A stretch of 7,081 nt of DNA, taken from positions 1 to 7,081 of the forward strand of contig JACQEC010000015.1 of assembly GCA_016200765.1 (NCBI GenBank), written 5' to 3'. The position numbers and the translations under genes are program-made. Under the pieces are notes generated by a model. It searched no databases. It was not told the origin of the DNA and saw only the letters and a program-made list of their open reading frames with translations. Numbering within the stretch: the stretch's first letter is position 1; the number at the start of each line of letters is the position of its first letter. This document shows positions 1-6,711 of this stretch, one piece after another. This stretch comes from Chloroflexota bacterium (GTDB taxonomy: Bacteria > Chloroflexota > Anaerolineae > JACRMK01).

Positions 1-1461
1 CCCCAGCGCGGAAAGAACGCCCGGATGGCGCGGCACGAGCACGCGGGGGATGTTGAGCGCGGCGGCCAACGCGCAGGCGTGCATTGGCCCGGCCCCGCCG
101 AAGGCGACCAGCGTGAACTCTCGCGGATCAAAGCCGCGCTCGATGGAGACGCGGCGAATGGCGCGCTCCATGGTGGCGTTGACCACGCGCACCACGCCTG
201 CCGCCGCCGTGAGCCGGTCGCAGTCCATCGCTTGCGCGAGCCTGTCCGTGGCGGCTTCGGCGGCGGGCACGTCCAACCGCATCCGCCCGCCCAGAAACTT
301 GCCGGGCGCGAGGCGGCCAAGCAGGAGATTGGCATCCGTGACCGTGACGTGCGCGCCGCCTCGCCCATAGCAAGCCGGGCCCGGCTTTGCGCCCGCCGAT
401 TCCGGGCCAACGCGCAGAGCGCCGCCGGCGTCCACCCGCGCCAGCGACCCGCCACCCGCGCCGACCGTGTGAATATCGAGCATCGGCAGTCGCAGGGGAA
501 AGCCTGCGATAGAGCCTTCGCTGGTTTCCAGTGGCTCTCCGGCGCAGAGCGATACATCCGTCGAGGTGCCGCCCATGTCGAAGGTGATGATCTGGTCGAA
601 GCCGGCGAGTTGGGCCGCGGCAAACGCGCCGACCACGCCCCCCGCCGGGCCGGACAGGGCGGTGCGCGCGGCAACGCTTTTGGCGGTGGTCGCGCGAATA
701 CTGCCGCCATTCGACTGCATCATGCGCAGGCGGCGACCCGCCAGCCCGTGCTCGAGTTGTTCCACGTAGCGCGCGACAATGGGCGCGACGTAGGCGTTGA
801 TCACCGTGGTGGAGACCCGCTCGTACTCGCGATATTCCGGCAGGACATCCGAAGAGAGGGAGAGGTAGGGAATCTGTAGGGCCGCTCTCACCGCGCGCTC
901 GTGGGCGGGGTTGAGGAAGGAAAAGAGAAAGCAGACGGCCAATGACTCGATCTGTTCGGCGATGAGGCGCTCGCCGAGCGCGTTGAGGTCGTTCGCGTCA
1001 ATGGGCAGAAGAACGCGCCCTTGCTCATCGAGGCGTTCAGCAACCTCAAAGCGCCATTCGGGCGGGACAAAGGGCGCCGGTTTGGATTGGGCAAAATCGT
1101 AGAGGCGCAAGCGGTTCTGCCGGCCAATCTCAATCACATCGGCAAAGCCGCGCGTGGTCAATAACGCGGTGCGCGCCCCTTTGCGCTCCAGCAGCGCGTT
1201 GGTGGCGACCGTCGAGCCGTGGATGATTTCGCCGTCGCTGGCCAGGCGCAGGTCGCGCACGCCTTCCAGCAGGGCGCGCGAGGGATCATCGGGTGTGGAG
1301 AGAAGCTTATGGATGACGAGTTGGTCGTTGCGCAGGAGAACAAAATCGGTAAATGTGCCGCCGATATCCACACCGAGCAGTTCGATCTCGTCGCGGGCTC
1401 CTTCGACACCCTTCGACAAGCCCCCGACTAGATCGGGGGTAGACTCAGGATGCGGGGGCAT
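1..1461 (-). CDS. hyuA: Hydantoinase/oxoprolinase subunit A (N-methylhydantoinase A family), C-terminus cut by window edge
   Basis: This is the ATP-using subunit of the cytoplasmic hydantoinase/5-oxoprolinase family, which opens cyclic amides such as hydantoins or 5-oxoproline, usually with an HyuB partner. The frame is open without interruption for 487 residues from ATG 1461 to base 1. The family is normally about 690 residues, so roughly 200 C-terminal residues are missing. Visible motifs are the N-terminal actin-like phosphate loop GGTFTD (34-39), GSTVATNALLERKG (82-95), SGPAGG (270-275), the second phosphate loop DMGGTSTD (295-302), GAGGGS (334-339), GPESAGAKPGPACYG (352-366), TDANLLLG (375-382) and FGGAGPMHA (454-462). 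The homologous part starts only at about residue 29. The first 28 residues are encoded by repeat-like DNA, so a later start (TTG 1419 or GTG 1371) is possible; none has a convincing ribosome site. It begins 13 nt after the permease stop and may be co-transcribed with it. The exact substrate (hydantoin, oxoproline, or a ketone in carboxylase relatives) cannot be told. Confidence 0.93.
   Translation of the reverse strand, partial: MPPHPESTPDLVGGLSKGVEGARDEIELLGVDIGGTFTDFVLLRNDQLVIHKLLSTPDDPSRALLEGVRDLRLASDGEIIHGSTVATNALLERKGARTALLTTRGFADVIEIGRQNRLRLYDFAQSKPAPFVPPEWRFEVAERLDEQGRVLLPIDANDLNALGERLIAEQIESLAVCFLFSFLNPAHERAVRAALQIPYLSLSSDVLPEYREYERVSTTVINAYVAPIVARYVEQLEHGLAGRRLRMMQSNGGSIRATTAKSVAARTALSGPAGGVVGAFAAAQLAGFDQIITFDMGGTSTDVSLCAGEPLETSEGSIAGFPLRLPMLDIHTVGAGGGSLARVDAGGALRVGPESAGAKPGPACYGRGGAHVTVTDANLLLGRLAPGKFLGGRMRLDVPAAEAATDRLAQAMDCDRLTAAAGVVRVVNATMERAIRRVSIERGFDPREFTLVAFGGAGPMHACALAAALNIPRVLVPRHPGVLSALG
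1401..1439. repeat. Tandem 10-mer plus GC-rich hairpin (REP-like)
   Basis: On the + strand two 10-mers sharing CTTCGACA (1401-1410 and 1411-1420) are followed by a perfect 7-bp stem, CCCCCGA (1421-1427) and TCGGGGG (1433-1439), around a 5-base loop. On the minus strand it falls just inside the 5' end of the hyuA frame if ATG 1461 is used, or in its leader if a later start is used. The CTTCGACAAG motif resembles short dispersed extragenic repeats seen in many environmental genomes (family recollection, not searched). There is no T-run after the stem on the minus strand, so an intrinsic terminator is not supported. Confidence 0.5.
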
Positions 1462-1474
1462 AGGGCGCGCGTGG

Positions 1475-2908
1475 CTACCGGCTGTACAGCCAGACCACGA
1501 TTTGCGGGGTGAGGTTGGCCTCGACGTACGCCGCGAGCAGGAGCACTGGTATGACGATCAGCAAGAAAACGCGCAGGAAATCGGCCAGCGAGGCGAGCAG
1601 ACTTTGCCCGGCGGTCATGTTGGCCCGCGGCGAGATGAGCGATGCGCCCATTTGCAGGGCAAGGGCGGTCGCCAGTACGGCGGCGGGCAGTTCAAGAATG
1701 CCGTGCGGCAGGATGAAGGCCACCAAAAATTGGAGCGGGCTTTGACCGACTAGCCATATCTGGCCAGCGAAGAAGCCGATCATCGCCATGGGGATGAGCA
1801 GGAGAATCAGGGCCAACGAGCCAAAGGAGAACAGTCCGAGCAACCCGGCCGCCGAAAGCGAGCGCACGTTATTGAGAAAGATCGCCCGGGTGTTGAAGGC
1901 CGGCAAAATGCCCATGGTGGGGGCGTTTTGGAGATTCTCGCGCAAGGACCCGCCCGTCAACTGCTCCAAGTCCAGCGCGCGCGGCGGCAGTTGGTAGATG
2001 AGCGCGTAGCCCCAGCCCAGCGCCAAGCCGGCGGCCATGACGAGGAAGACCACCGCCAGCGACGCGCGATTGCGCGACAGCAGCGCAAAGAAATCCTGGC
2101 GATAGAAGCGAAAGAGCGAGAACCGTCCGCGGCCCTCGGTCACGAAGCCCCAGAACAGGCGCACCAGGCTCGCGGGGTTGAGTTCATCCATCTCGCGCGC
2201 CAGAATCTCCTCGCGGTTGAAAATCTTCATCCCCATACGCACGACGATGAGATTGGCCACGATAAGCCCAGCCATGATGTGCCAAAGAATCTCTCCATGG
2301 TTATTGAGCAGGAGAATACTTTCAACCTGAACGAGCAGGGTCATCGGAATGATGATGAAGGAGGCGAGGAGGTTGGCCGCCCGGATGGTCGTAGTGTGCG
2401 ACGAAACCACCACTGCGCTGGCCGCCATCAAGGTGGCTTCGAGCGTGGTCAGCAAGACAATCTGGATCGTCAACGTGGCCGGAATATCCAGCTGGCGGTC
2501 CCACTTAAAGGCCAGATCGAATAGGATCATGCCGAGATACGACGCGCCGAGGGGCAAGATAATCGAAGGCAGGAGTTTGCCGATGTATAGTTCCAGATCG
2601 CTGATGGGCATGGCGAGCAAGGGCTCCAGCGTGCTGCGCTCCTTTTCGCCGACGAACGCCTCCAGCGCGACGACCAGACAGAACGAGATCGGGAAGAAGC
2701 CGACAATCATCATCGAGAAGGGGATGACGGTGATAAACAGCGCCTCCTGATCGAAGGAGCGCGCGTAGTTGAACACGAACTGCGAGACGGCCAGCATGAT
2801 CCACGGAAAGCCAATCGTCAGCAGGGCGATAGGCACAATGATGCGCCAATCGCGCAGGCTGTCGTTCAACTCCCGGCGAGCGATGGTGAGTGAGTTGCGC
2901 AGGTTCAT
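1475..2908 (-). CDS. ABC-2 type permease fused to a SpoIIM (DUF95) membrane domain
   Basis: This 477-residue integral membrane protein is the likely permease of the ABC exporter whose ATPase is encoded directly upstream. The N-terminal half (about 1-255) is an ABC-2/NatB-like domain: a cytoplasmic N-terminus, membrane segments near 22-46, 57-81, 112-132, 147-168, 178-200 and 208-226, and the family signature GEKERSTLEPLLAMPISD (87-104), which contacts the ATPase. The C-terminal half (about 265-477) is a SpoIIM/DUF95 domain: a segment at 282-303, an external loop at about 304-340, FLNNVRS (344-350), two closely spaced segments in 350-380, the hallmark ILPHGILELPA (399-409) and AAYVEANLTP (459-468). 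The start ATG 2908 overlaps the ATPase stop as ATGA, so translation is coupled. The substrate is unknown. SpoIIM takes part in engulfment in Bacillus, but this domain is widespread in non-sporulating bacteria, so sporulation should not be inferred. The domain assignments come from recognised motifs, and no search was run. Confidence 0.88.
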   Translation of the reverse strand: MNLRNSLTIARRELNDSLRDWRIIVPIALLTIGFPWIMLAVSQFVFNYARSFDQEALFITVIPFSMMIVGFFPISFCLVVALEAFVGEKERSTLEPLLAMPISDLELYIGKLLPSIILPLGASYLGMILFDLAFKWDRQLDIPATLTIQIVLLTTLEATLMAASAVVVSSHTTTIRAANLLASFIIIPMTLLVQVESILLLNNHGEILWHIMAGLIVANLIVVRMGMKIFNREEILAREMDELNPASLVRLFWGFVTEGRGRFSLFRFYRQDFFALLSRNRASLAVVFLVMAAGLALGWGYALIYQLPPRALDLEQLTGGSLRENLQNAPTMGILPAFNTRAIFLNNVRSLSAAGLLGLFSFGSLALILLLIPMAMIGFFAGQIWLVGQSPLQFLVAFILPHGILELPAAVLATALALQMGASLISPRANMTAGQSLLASLADFLRVFLLIVIPVLLLAAYVEANLTPQIVVWLYSR

Positions 2909-3819
2909 TCTTGCACGATCTTCAGATAAACGTCTTCAAGGCTGCGCTCCAGCGGGCCTAGCGAGAAGACGGAGCGGCCAAGGTCGGCCAGCCGTTTGAG
3001 CACCGCCGGGTTGACCGCCTCGGGCTGGTCGGTGCGGTAGCGGAACCAGTTGGGGCCTTGTTCAATCACGTTCAAAGGGATGCCGAAGCGCTCCCACAAT
3101 CCATCCAGCGGCTCGATCAGCCGCACGTCCATGACGGGGTCTCCCAGCAAGTTGCGCTTGAGTTGGGCCGACGTGCCGGCGGCGACGATCTGCCCGCGGC
3201 GAACGATGGCGATGCGATCGGCAACCAGTTCGGCTTCGGGCAGGTTGTGGGTGCAGAGGAGGATCGTGCGTCCCAGCGCCTTCAGTTCCAAGACGGCATC
3301 GCGCACCTGCTTGGCGCTGTGCGGATCCATGGCCGAGGTGGGTTCGTCAAGAAAGAGGACGAGCGGCTCGTGCAGCATGGCGCGCACAATCGCTATCTTC
3401 TGCCTCATGCCCTTGGAATAGGTGCCGAGCCGGCGCTGGCGGGATTCCCACAAATCGAAACGCTTGAGAAGTTCCTCGCCCCGCCGCCGCGTTTGCTCCG
3501 GCGCGATGTGCTGTAAGGTGCCAAAGAAATCCAGATAGGCCAGCGCGGTCATGCGCGAGTAGAGGCCCGGCAGTTCAGTCAGAAGGCCAACGGCGTGACG
3601 CACCGCCTGCGCGTCTGCCACCACGTCGAGACCCGCGACGCGAGCGCGGCCGCTCGTCGGCTTTAGAATAGAAGCCAACATACGAACCGTCGTGGTCTTG
3701 CCTGCGCCGTTGGGGCCGAGCAGGGCCAGTATCTCGCCTTCGGCCAGCGTGAGGCTTAATTCATTGACGGCGACAAAGTCGCCGAATTTTTTCGTGAGCC
3801 GTTCGGCTTCGACGAGCAT
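2905..3819 (-). CDS. ABC transporter ATP-binding protein (ABC-2/NatA-like exporter)
   Basis: This 304-residue cytoplasmic ATPase drives the adjacent ABC-2/SpoIIM permease. Motifs in order are Walker A GPNGAGKTTT (35-44), LTELPGLYSRMT (80-91) in the Q-loop region with Glu82 where many ABC proteins have Gln, the signature YSKGMRQK (134-141) as an LSGGQ variant, Walker B LVLFLDEP (153-160), D-loop SAMD (162-165) and the switch histidine His191 in LCTHN. The Glu at the Q-loop and the SKGM signature are usual for ABC-2 (Na+/drug/antibiotic) ATPases. Residues from about 220 form the variable C-terminal accessory part. The start ATG 3819 lies about 20 nt downstream of the predicted transcription start from an extended -10 promoter. 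Only a weak AGAG precedes it. The stop overlaps the permease start by 4 nt. The direction is probably export. The substrate cannot be inferred. Confidence 0.95.
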   Translation of the reverse strand: MLVEAERLTKKFGDFVAVNELSLTLAEGEILALLGPNGAGKTTTVRMLASILKPTSGRARVAGLDVVADAQAVRHAVGLLTELPGLYSRMTALAYLDFFGTLQHIAPEQTRRRGEELLKRFDLWESRQRRLGTYSKGMRQKIAIVRAMLHEPLVLFLDEPTSAMDPHSAKQVRDAVLELKALGRTILLCTHNLPEAELVADRIAIVRRGQIVAAGTSAQLKRNLLGDPVMDVRLIEPLDGLWERFGIPLNVIEQGPNWFRYRTDQPEAVNPAVLKRLADLGRSVFSLGPLERSLEDVYLKIVQE

Positions 3820-3846
3820 GGGAAACTCTATGCCAACCTAGCCGTG

Positions 3847-3855
3847 ATTATAGCA
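3847..3855 (-). promoter_or_regulatory. Extended -10 promoter for the ABC transporter genes
   Basis: On the minus strand the sequence reads TGCTATAAT: a perfect TATAAT (3852-3847) preceded by the TGn extension. No good -35 box lies 16-18 nt upstream (the bases there read AAGCAC), as is common for extended -10 promoters. Transcription would start near 3840, leaving a leader of about 20 nt before ATG 3819. The assignment rests on a sigma-70 consensus match only. Confidence 0.5.
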
Positions 3856-3873
3856 CAACCGCAACAGGCGTGC

Positions 3874-3957
3874 TTGGCGGATGGCGGATGGCAAATGGCG
3901 GATGGCTATCTGCTATCGGCTATTCGCTATCGGCCATCGGCCATCGGCTATTCATAA
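3874..3957. repeat. Degenerate 7-bp tandem array (12 units)
   Basis: From 3874 the + strand falls into consecutive 7-base units: TTGGCGG, ATGGCGG, ATGGCAA, ATGGCGG, ATGGCTA, TCTGCTA, TCGGCTA, TTCGCTA, TCGGCCA, TCGGCCA, TCGGCTA, TTCATAA. The left half is built on ATGGCGG and the right half on TCGGCCA/TCGGCTA. The two halves are near-complementary: ATGGCGGATGGC (3881-3892) pairs with GCCATCGGCCAT (3933-3944) with one mismatch, so the array can fold into an imperfect hairpin. It ends directly against the phosphatidyltransferase stop codon. A transcript-end or mRNA-stability role for the upstream lipid operon is possible but not shown. Confidence 0.8.
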
Positions 3958-4539
3958 TCACGGAACAGCGCGGTGCTGCCACACAACCCACAACCGCTGG
4001 ATCGCCGTCAGCGTAGCCAGCACGGCAATCAGCGCGACGGCGGGCGCGAGTTGCTCCGTCAGCAAGCCGAGCACAATGACGGCCATGCGCTCAAAGCGGG
4101 TGAAAAGCCCTTCTTTGCAGGGGATGCCGATGCTTTCCGCGCGCGCGCGCGTATAGGAAACGAGCAGGGAGCCGCAGGCCGCCCAGTACACCAGCGCGAG
4201 ATCACGGGGTGAGCCGCTGTGACTCAGCGACACGCCCATGCCGAAGAAGAGCGTGACCTCGGCCCACCGGTCTAATGTGGAGTCGAGGAACGCGCCGAAG
4301 GGGCTCATCTGGTTCGTCGCGCGCGCCACGGCGCCGTCCAGCGCATCGAGTAGAAGGCTGAAAATCAACAGGACACCCGCGAGGCGCAGGAAGTCGAAGG
4401 CGATGAGCGCGGCGTTGAGGGAGACCGCGACAAAGCCGAGCACGGTGAAGAAATTGGGGGAGAGGCCGGTCTTGCCCAGCGCGGCGCCGACCTGTTGGGT
4501 CAGGTCGGCCGTTCGCGCGCGCAGTCGTTCACTCAGCAT
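3958..4539 (-). CDS. pgsA: CDP-alcohol phosphatidyltransferase, phosphatidylinositol-phosphate synthase-like
   Basis: This 193-residue membrane enzyme of the CDP-alcohol phosphotransferase family displaces CMP from CDP-diacylglycerol with an alcohol acceptor. The complete catalytic motif D-x2-DG-x2-AR-x8-G-x3-D-x3-D is present: Asp65, Asp68, Gly69, Arg73, Gly82, Asp86 and Asp90. Hydrophobic segments at about 30-50, 53-70, 92-108, 114-130, 152-175 form the usual six-helix core, with the last ending near 187. Several features match mycobacterial PgsA1 (PIPS), which uses inositol 3-phosphate, rather than the glycerol-phosphate enzyme. These are SYTRARAESIG (128-138), the FTRFER arginines (148 and 151), and Arg182 in QRLWVVW near the C-terminus. 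The PimA-like and acyltransferase neighbours support this reading. It starts 22 nt after the glycosyltransferase stop, with no clear ribosome site. The substrate remains an inference. Phosphatidylglycerophosphate or archaetidylinositol-phosphate synthesis are alternatives. Confidence 0.88.
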   Translation of the reverse strand: MLSERLRARTADLTQQVGAALGKTGLSPNFFTVLGFVAVSLNAALIAFDFLRLAGVLLIFSLLLDALDGAVARATNQMSPFGAFLDSTLDRWAEVTLFFGMGVSLSHSGSPRDLALVYWAACGSLLVSYTRARAESIGIPCKEGLFTRFERMAVIVLGLLTEQLAPAVALIAVLATLTAIQRLWVVWQHRAVP

Positions 4540-4561
4540 GGGTTTGTCGAGCGTCGGTGAG

Positions 4562-5788
4562 TTACAGCCGGAGGTCGGTTACGGTTCTCGGAAACTCGGC
4601 GCTCTCCTGCGCTTTCGCGGCGTGAAGTTCCGAATCAGACTGTTGTGCGCGTCGCCGGGTGATGCACCGTTCGTAAAGATCGAGCGTGCATTGGGCGACG
4701 TGTGTCCAGGAATACTGCGCCGCGGTACGGCGTCCAGCCTCGGACATCTGGCGGCGCAGGGGTTCATCCTTGAGCAGGCGCACAATCGCGCTCGCCAGCG
4801 CCGGCTCATTTTCGGGCGGCACGAGCAGTCCTTCTTGTCCGTCGTGGACGACACTGCGATAGCCCGGTATGTCCGACGCGACCAGCGGCGCTCCAGCGGC
4901 CATCGCTTCGAGCAGGACAAGCCCGAACGATTCAAAACCGGTCGAAGGCGCGCAGAAGACGTGCGCCGTCCGATAATAGGAGGGCAGTTCATCGGACGGG
5001 ATATAGCCCACGAACTTCACATCGCGCAGGCCGCTCTGTCGCGTGGTGCGCACATACTCTTCTTTATCGTCTTTGGAATAGGCACCGGCCACAATCAGGC
5101 GGGCCTCGGGCACTTGCTGTTTGATGTCGTGGAACGCTTGCAGGAGATTGCGGAAGCCCTTGCGTTTATCCAGCCGGCCGACGAAGAGGATGTTCAGTTT
5201 GCCGTCCATAAACTTCTTCAGCGGCGGAATATCCGCGGCGCCGAACTTCTCGATGTCTATGCCGTTGGGCACGATCTCGTAGTGGCCGGGGAAATATTGC
5301 GTCACATACGGTAATACGGCCGGCGAGACGACGGCGCGCGCATCCAGCCGGTGCATGAGCCGCCGCAGGATGACCTTGGTATAATTATAGCCAAAGTATG
5401 ATTCACGGTAGGCGTGGAATGTGCCGATGGTGACACTGCGGCTATGGCGCAGGACGAAGATTGGCAGGGTGGGCATCAGCGGCTCATGGATATGCACCAC
5501 GTCAAACTGCTCCTCGCGCAAGATGCGTTTGACCGTGCGCCAGACGCTAAGGCTTAGCGTAATGCGAGCCTTGGAGCCGCTGACGCCGACCGGAACGACG
5601 TGGTCGCTCACGCAGATCACGTTCGGCGCCAGATTCGCTTCGTCCGACGCGGGCGCCAGAATCTTGACGGTGTGTCCCTGCGCGCGGAACTCTTTGTCGA
5701 GTCCCACGATGTGCGAGCGCACGCCGCCGGCCACCGAGTGGTCATAGGGGGAGACAAGGGCAATCTTTAGCGAGCGCATAGTCCCCAT
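4562..5788 (-). CDS. pimA: GT4 glycosyltransferase, PimA-like (phosphatidylinositol mannosyltransferase)
   Basis: This 408-residue GT-B fold retaining glycosyltransferase of family GT4 probably acts at the cytoplasmic membrane face, moving mannose from GDP-mannose to an inositol phospholipid. Matches to mycobacterial PimA run the whole length: SPYDHSVAGGVRSH (13-26, with the nucleotide-sugar GGV loop), ILAPAS (43-48), FDVVHIHEP (95-103), GTFH with His125, IVPNGIDIEKF (172-182), FVGRLDKRKG (202-211, with the donor-binding Arg205 and Lys210), and FCAP then ESFGLVLLEAMAAGAPLVASD (278-306), with the E-x7-E pair at Glu286 and Glu294. A charged tail after about 375 is longer than in PimA and looks poorly structured. 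ATG 5788 lies 3 nt after the upstream stop. ATG 5779 (MRSLKIALVSPY) is an equally plausible start, with GGGGA just before it. A different sugar or lipid acceptor cannot be excluded, since GT4 specificity is hard to read from sequence. Confidence 0.88.
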   Translation of the reverse strand: MGTMRSLKIALVSPYDHSVAGGVRSHIVGLDKEFRAQGHTVKILAPASDEANLAPNVICVSDHVVPVGVSGSKARITLSLSVWRTVKRILREEQFDVVHIHEPLMPTLPIFVLRHSRSVTIGTFHAYRESYFGYNYTKVILRRLMHRLDARAVVSPAVLPYVTQYFPGHYEIVPNGIDIEKFGAADIPPLKKFMDGKLNILFVGRLDKRKGFRNLLQAFHDIKQQVPEARLIVAGAYSKDDKEEYVRTTRQSGLRDVKFVGYIPSDELPSYYRTAHVFCAPSTGFESFGLVLLEAMAAGAPLVASDIPGYRSVVHDGQEGLLVPPENEPALASAIVRLLKDEPLRRQMSEAGRRTAAQYSWTHVAQCTLDLYERCITRRRAQQSDSELHAAKAQESAEFPRTVTDLRL

Positions 5789-5791
5789 CGG

Positions 5792-6688
5792 CTAAATGGA
5801 TCCGGACGGCGGGGCCGCATCCACCCAGATGGGGTGAAAGGCCATCCACTGCCCGGGGTGCTGTCGGATAATCCACTCAAAGACGTTGACGAGCCGGGAC
5901 ATATTGGTCAATATGTCCTGCTGTGAATCGCCGGAACGCTCCAGAGTCAGCGGGGGCAGGACGCGTATGGCGAAACGCCCCGTGCTTTCGCGCCAGCCGT
6001 AGGTCGGAATGAGCGCGGCCCCCGTGCGCAGGGCGAGACGCACCGGCCCATCGGGCAAGCGGGCGGGCTTGCCAAAGAAATCAATGACGATGCCGCTATG
6101 GGTCACATCGCGGTCGGCGGCGATGCCGAGCGTGCGGTTCTGCTTGAGACAGCGCATGATTTTCACCGGCTCATCCACCGGAATGAGTTCAATCCCCTGG
6201 CGGCCCCGCAGTTGGCGCATCAGTTCAAAGATGGGGCGAGAGGCCAACTTTTCGATGAGCAGAGCAAAGCGCAGTTGCGGGTAGAGCACGGGCACCTGCA
6301 TCAAGACCTCGGTGTTCCCGAAATGCAGGCTGGTCAGAACGATACCGCGGCCGCGTTCGAGCGCGGCAAACAAATGCTCTAGCCCCTGTATGTCCATCCG
6401 CTGTCGGATCGCATCCGCCGCGGAGGCCGGCAAGTGGAAAAGTTCGTAATAGTTCCACGCCAGATTACGGAACGATTCGCGCGTCGCGCGCTCCACCTCA
6501 CGCTCGCTCGCGGCGGAGCCCAGCACGTTGCGCATGGCCGCGGCGACCCGGCGGCGGGCGCTACGACCCAGCCCATACGCTAAGGTCCCAATCAAGCCGA
6601 ACACCGGATAGCCGATGGCCTCCGGCGTGCGCGCCAACAGCCACGCCGCGAAGCGATAGGCCAGCACTCTCCCGTTCGTCAGGCTCAC
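5792..6688 (-). CDS. Lysophospholipid acyltransferase family protein (LpxL/HtrB/PatA-like)
   Basis: This membrane-associated acyltransferase of about 298 residues transfers a fatty acyl chain from acyl-CoA or acyl-ACP to a glycolipid. Numbering from GTG 6688, it shows an N-terminal hydrophobic stretch (about 8-40), the catalytic HX4E box HFGNTE (His122, Glu127), AADRDVTHSG (190-199), FFGKPARLPDGPVRLAL (204-220), TGAALIPTYGW (222-232) and the C-terminal HPGQWMAFHPIW (277-288). The FFG-to-GAALIPT block and the NYYELFHLP stretch (79-87) resemble mycobacterial PatA, which acylates PIM mannose. The upstream position next to the PimA-like gene agrees. The frame is open back to ATG 6796, but that start would overlap the preceding gene by 85 nt and add about 36 residues unlike the family. 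I therefore prefer GTG 6688, 23 nt after the preceding stop. TTG 6703 and GTG 6667 are alternatives. Lipid A acylation is less likely, as no other lipid A gene is in view. Confidence 0.86.
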   Translation of the reverse strand: MSLTNGRVLAYRFAAWLLARTPEAIGYPVFGLIGTLAYGLGRSARRRVAAAMRNVLGSAASEREVERATRESFRNLAWNYYELFHLPASAADAIRQRMDIQGLEHLFAALERGRGIVLTSLHFGNTEVLMQVPVLYPQLRFALLIEKLASRPIFELMRQLRGRQGIELIPVDEPVKIMRCLKQNRTLGIAADRDVTHSGIVIDFFGKPARLPDGPVRLALRTGAALIPTYGWRESTGRFAIRVLPPLTLERSGDSQQDILTNMSRLVNVFEWIIRQHPGQWMAFHPIWVDAAPPSGSI

Positions 6689-6711
6689 GGTGGATGGGGC
6701 CAAGTCGCGCG

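Larger units (their letters stand above)
3842..3963. repeat. Perfect 10-bp inverted repeat bounding the heptamer array
   Basis: CCGTGATTAT at 3842-3851 recurs as its exact reverse complement ATAATCACGG at 3954-3963. The arms enclose a 122-bp unit containing almost the whole intergenic gap. The left arm contains most of the -10 element of the ABC promoter. The right arm contains the last proline codon and the stop of the phosphatidyltransferase gene. The arms do not extend beyond 10 bp, and no target-site duplication is evident. It could be a small non-autonomous mobile element, a long-range stem, or chance. Confidence 0.45.

Noticed and set aside
25..879. Long open frame on the + strand (284 codons)
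   Set aside because: It lies antisense to the hyuA frame, has an Arg/Ala/His-rich composition without family motifs, and is explained by high G+C leaving few stops. The opposite strand carries every HyuA motif.
1421..1439. Intrinsic terminator after the ABC permease
   Set aside because: The 7-bp GC stem has no T-run on its 3' side in the direction of transcription and lies inside or right at the start of the next gene.
1..1461. Possible frameshift or decay in hyuA
   Set aside because: I translated the whole minus-strand frame codon by codon and found no stop and no break in family motifs over 487 residues. The gene is only cut by the window edge.
1475..2908. Sporulation gene call from the SpoIIM domain
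   Set aside because: SpoIIM/DUF95 domains occur widely in non-sporulating bacteria. No other sporulation gene is present, and the domain is fused to a transporter permease.
3574..3576. Glu82 in place of the Q-loop Gln in the ABC ATPase
   Set aside because: A Glu here (LPE/TEL-type motif) is common among NatA-like ABC-2 ATPases. All other catalytic motifs are intact, so it is not a sign of inactivity.
3874..3957. CRISPR-like array
   Set aside because: Units are 7 bp, directly adjacent and degenerate, with no spacers. There are no cas genes in the window.
4138..4151. Alternating CG tract (seven CG dinucleotides), possible Z-DNA
   Set aside because: It encodes the conserved TRARA stretch of the phosphatidyltransferase in Arg/Ala codons of a GC-rich gene. 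Protein coding explains it.
4238..5314. Long open frame on the + strand (358 codons)
   Set aside because: It runs antisense across the phosphatidyltransferase and PimA-like genes and shows no recognisable domain. Both underlying genes have complete catalytic motifs, so this is a shadow frame.
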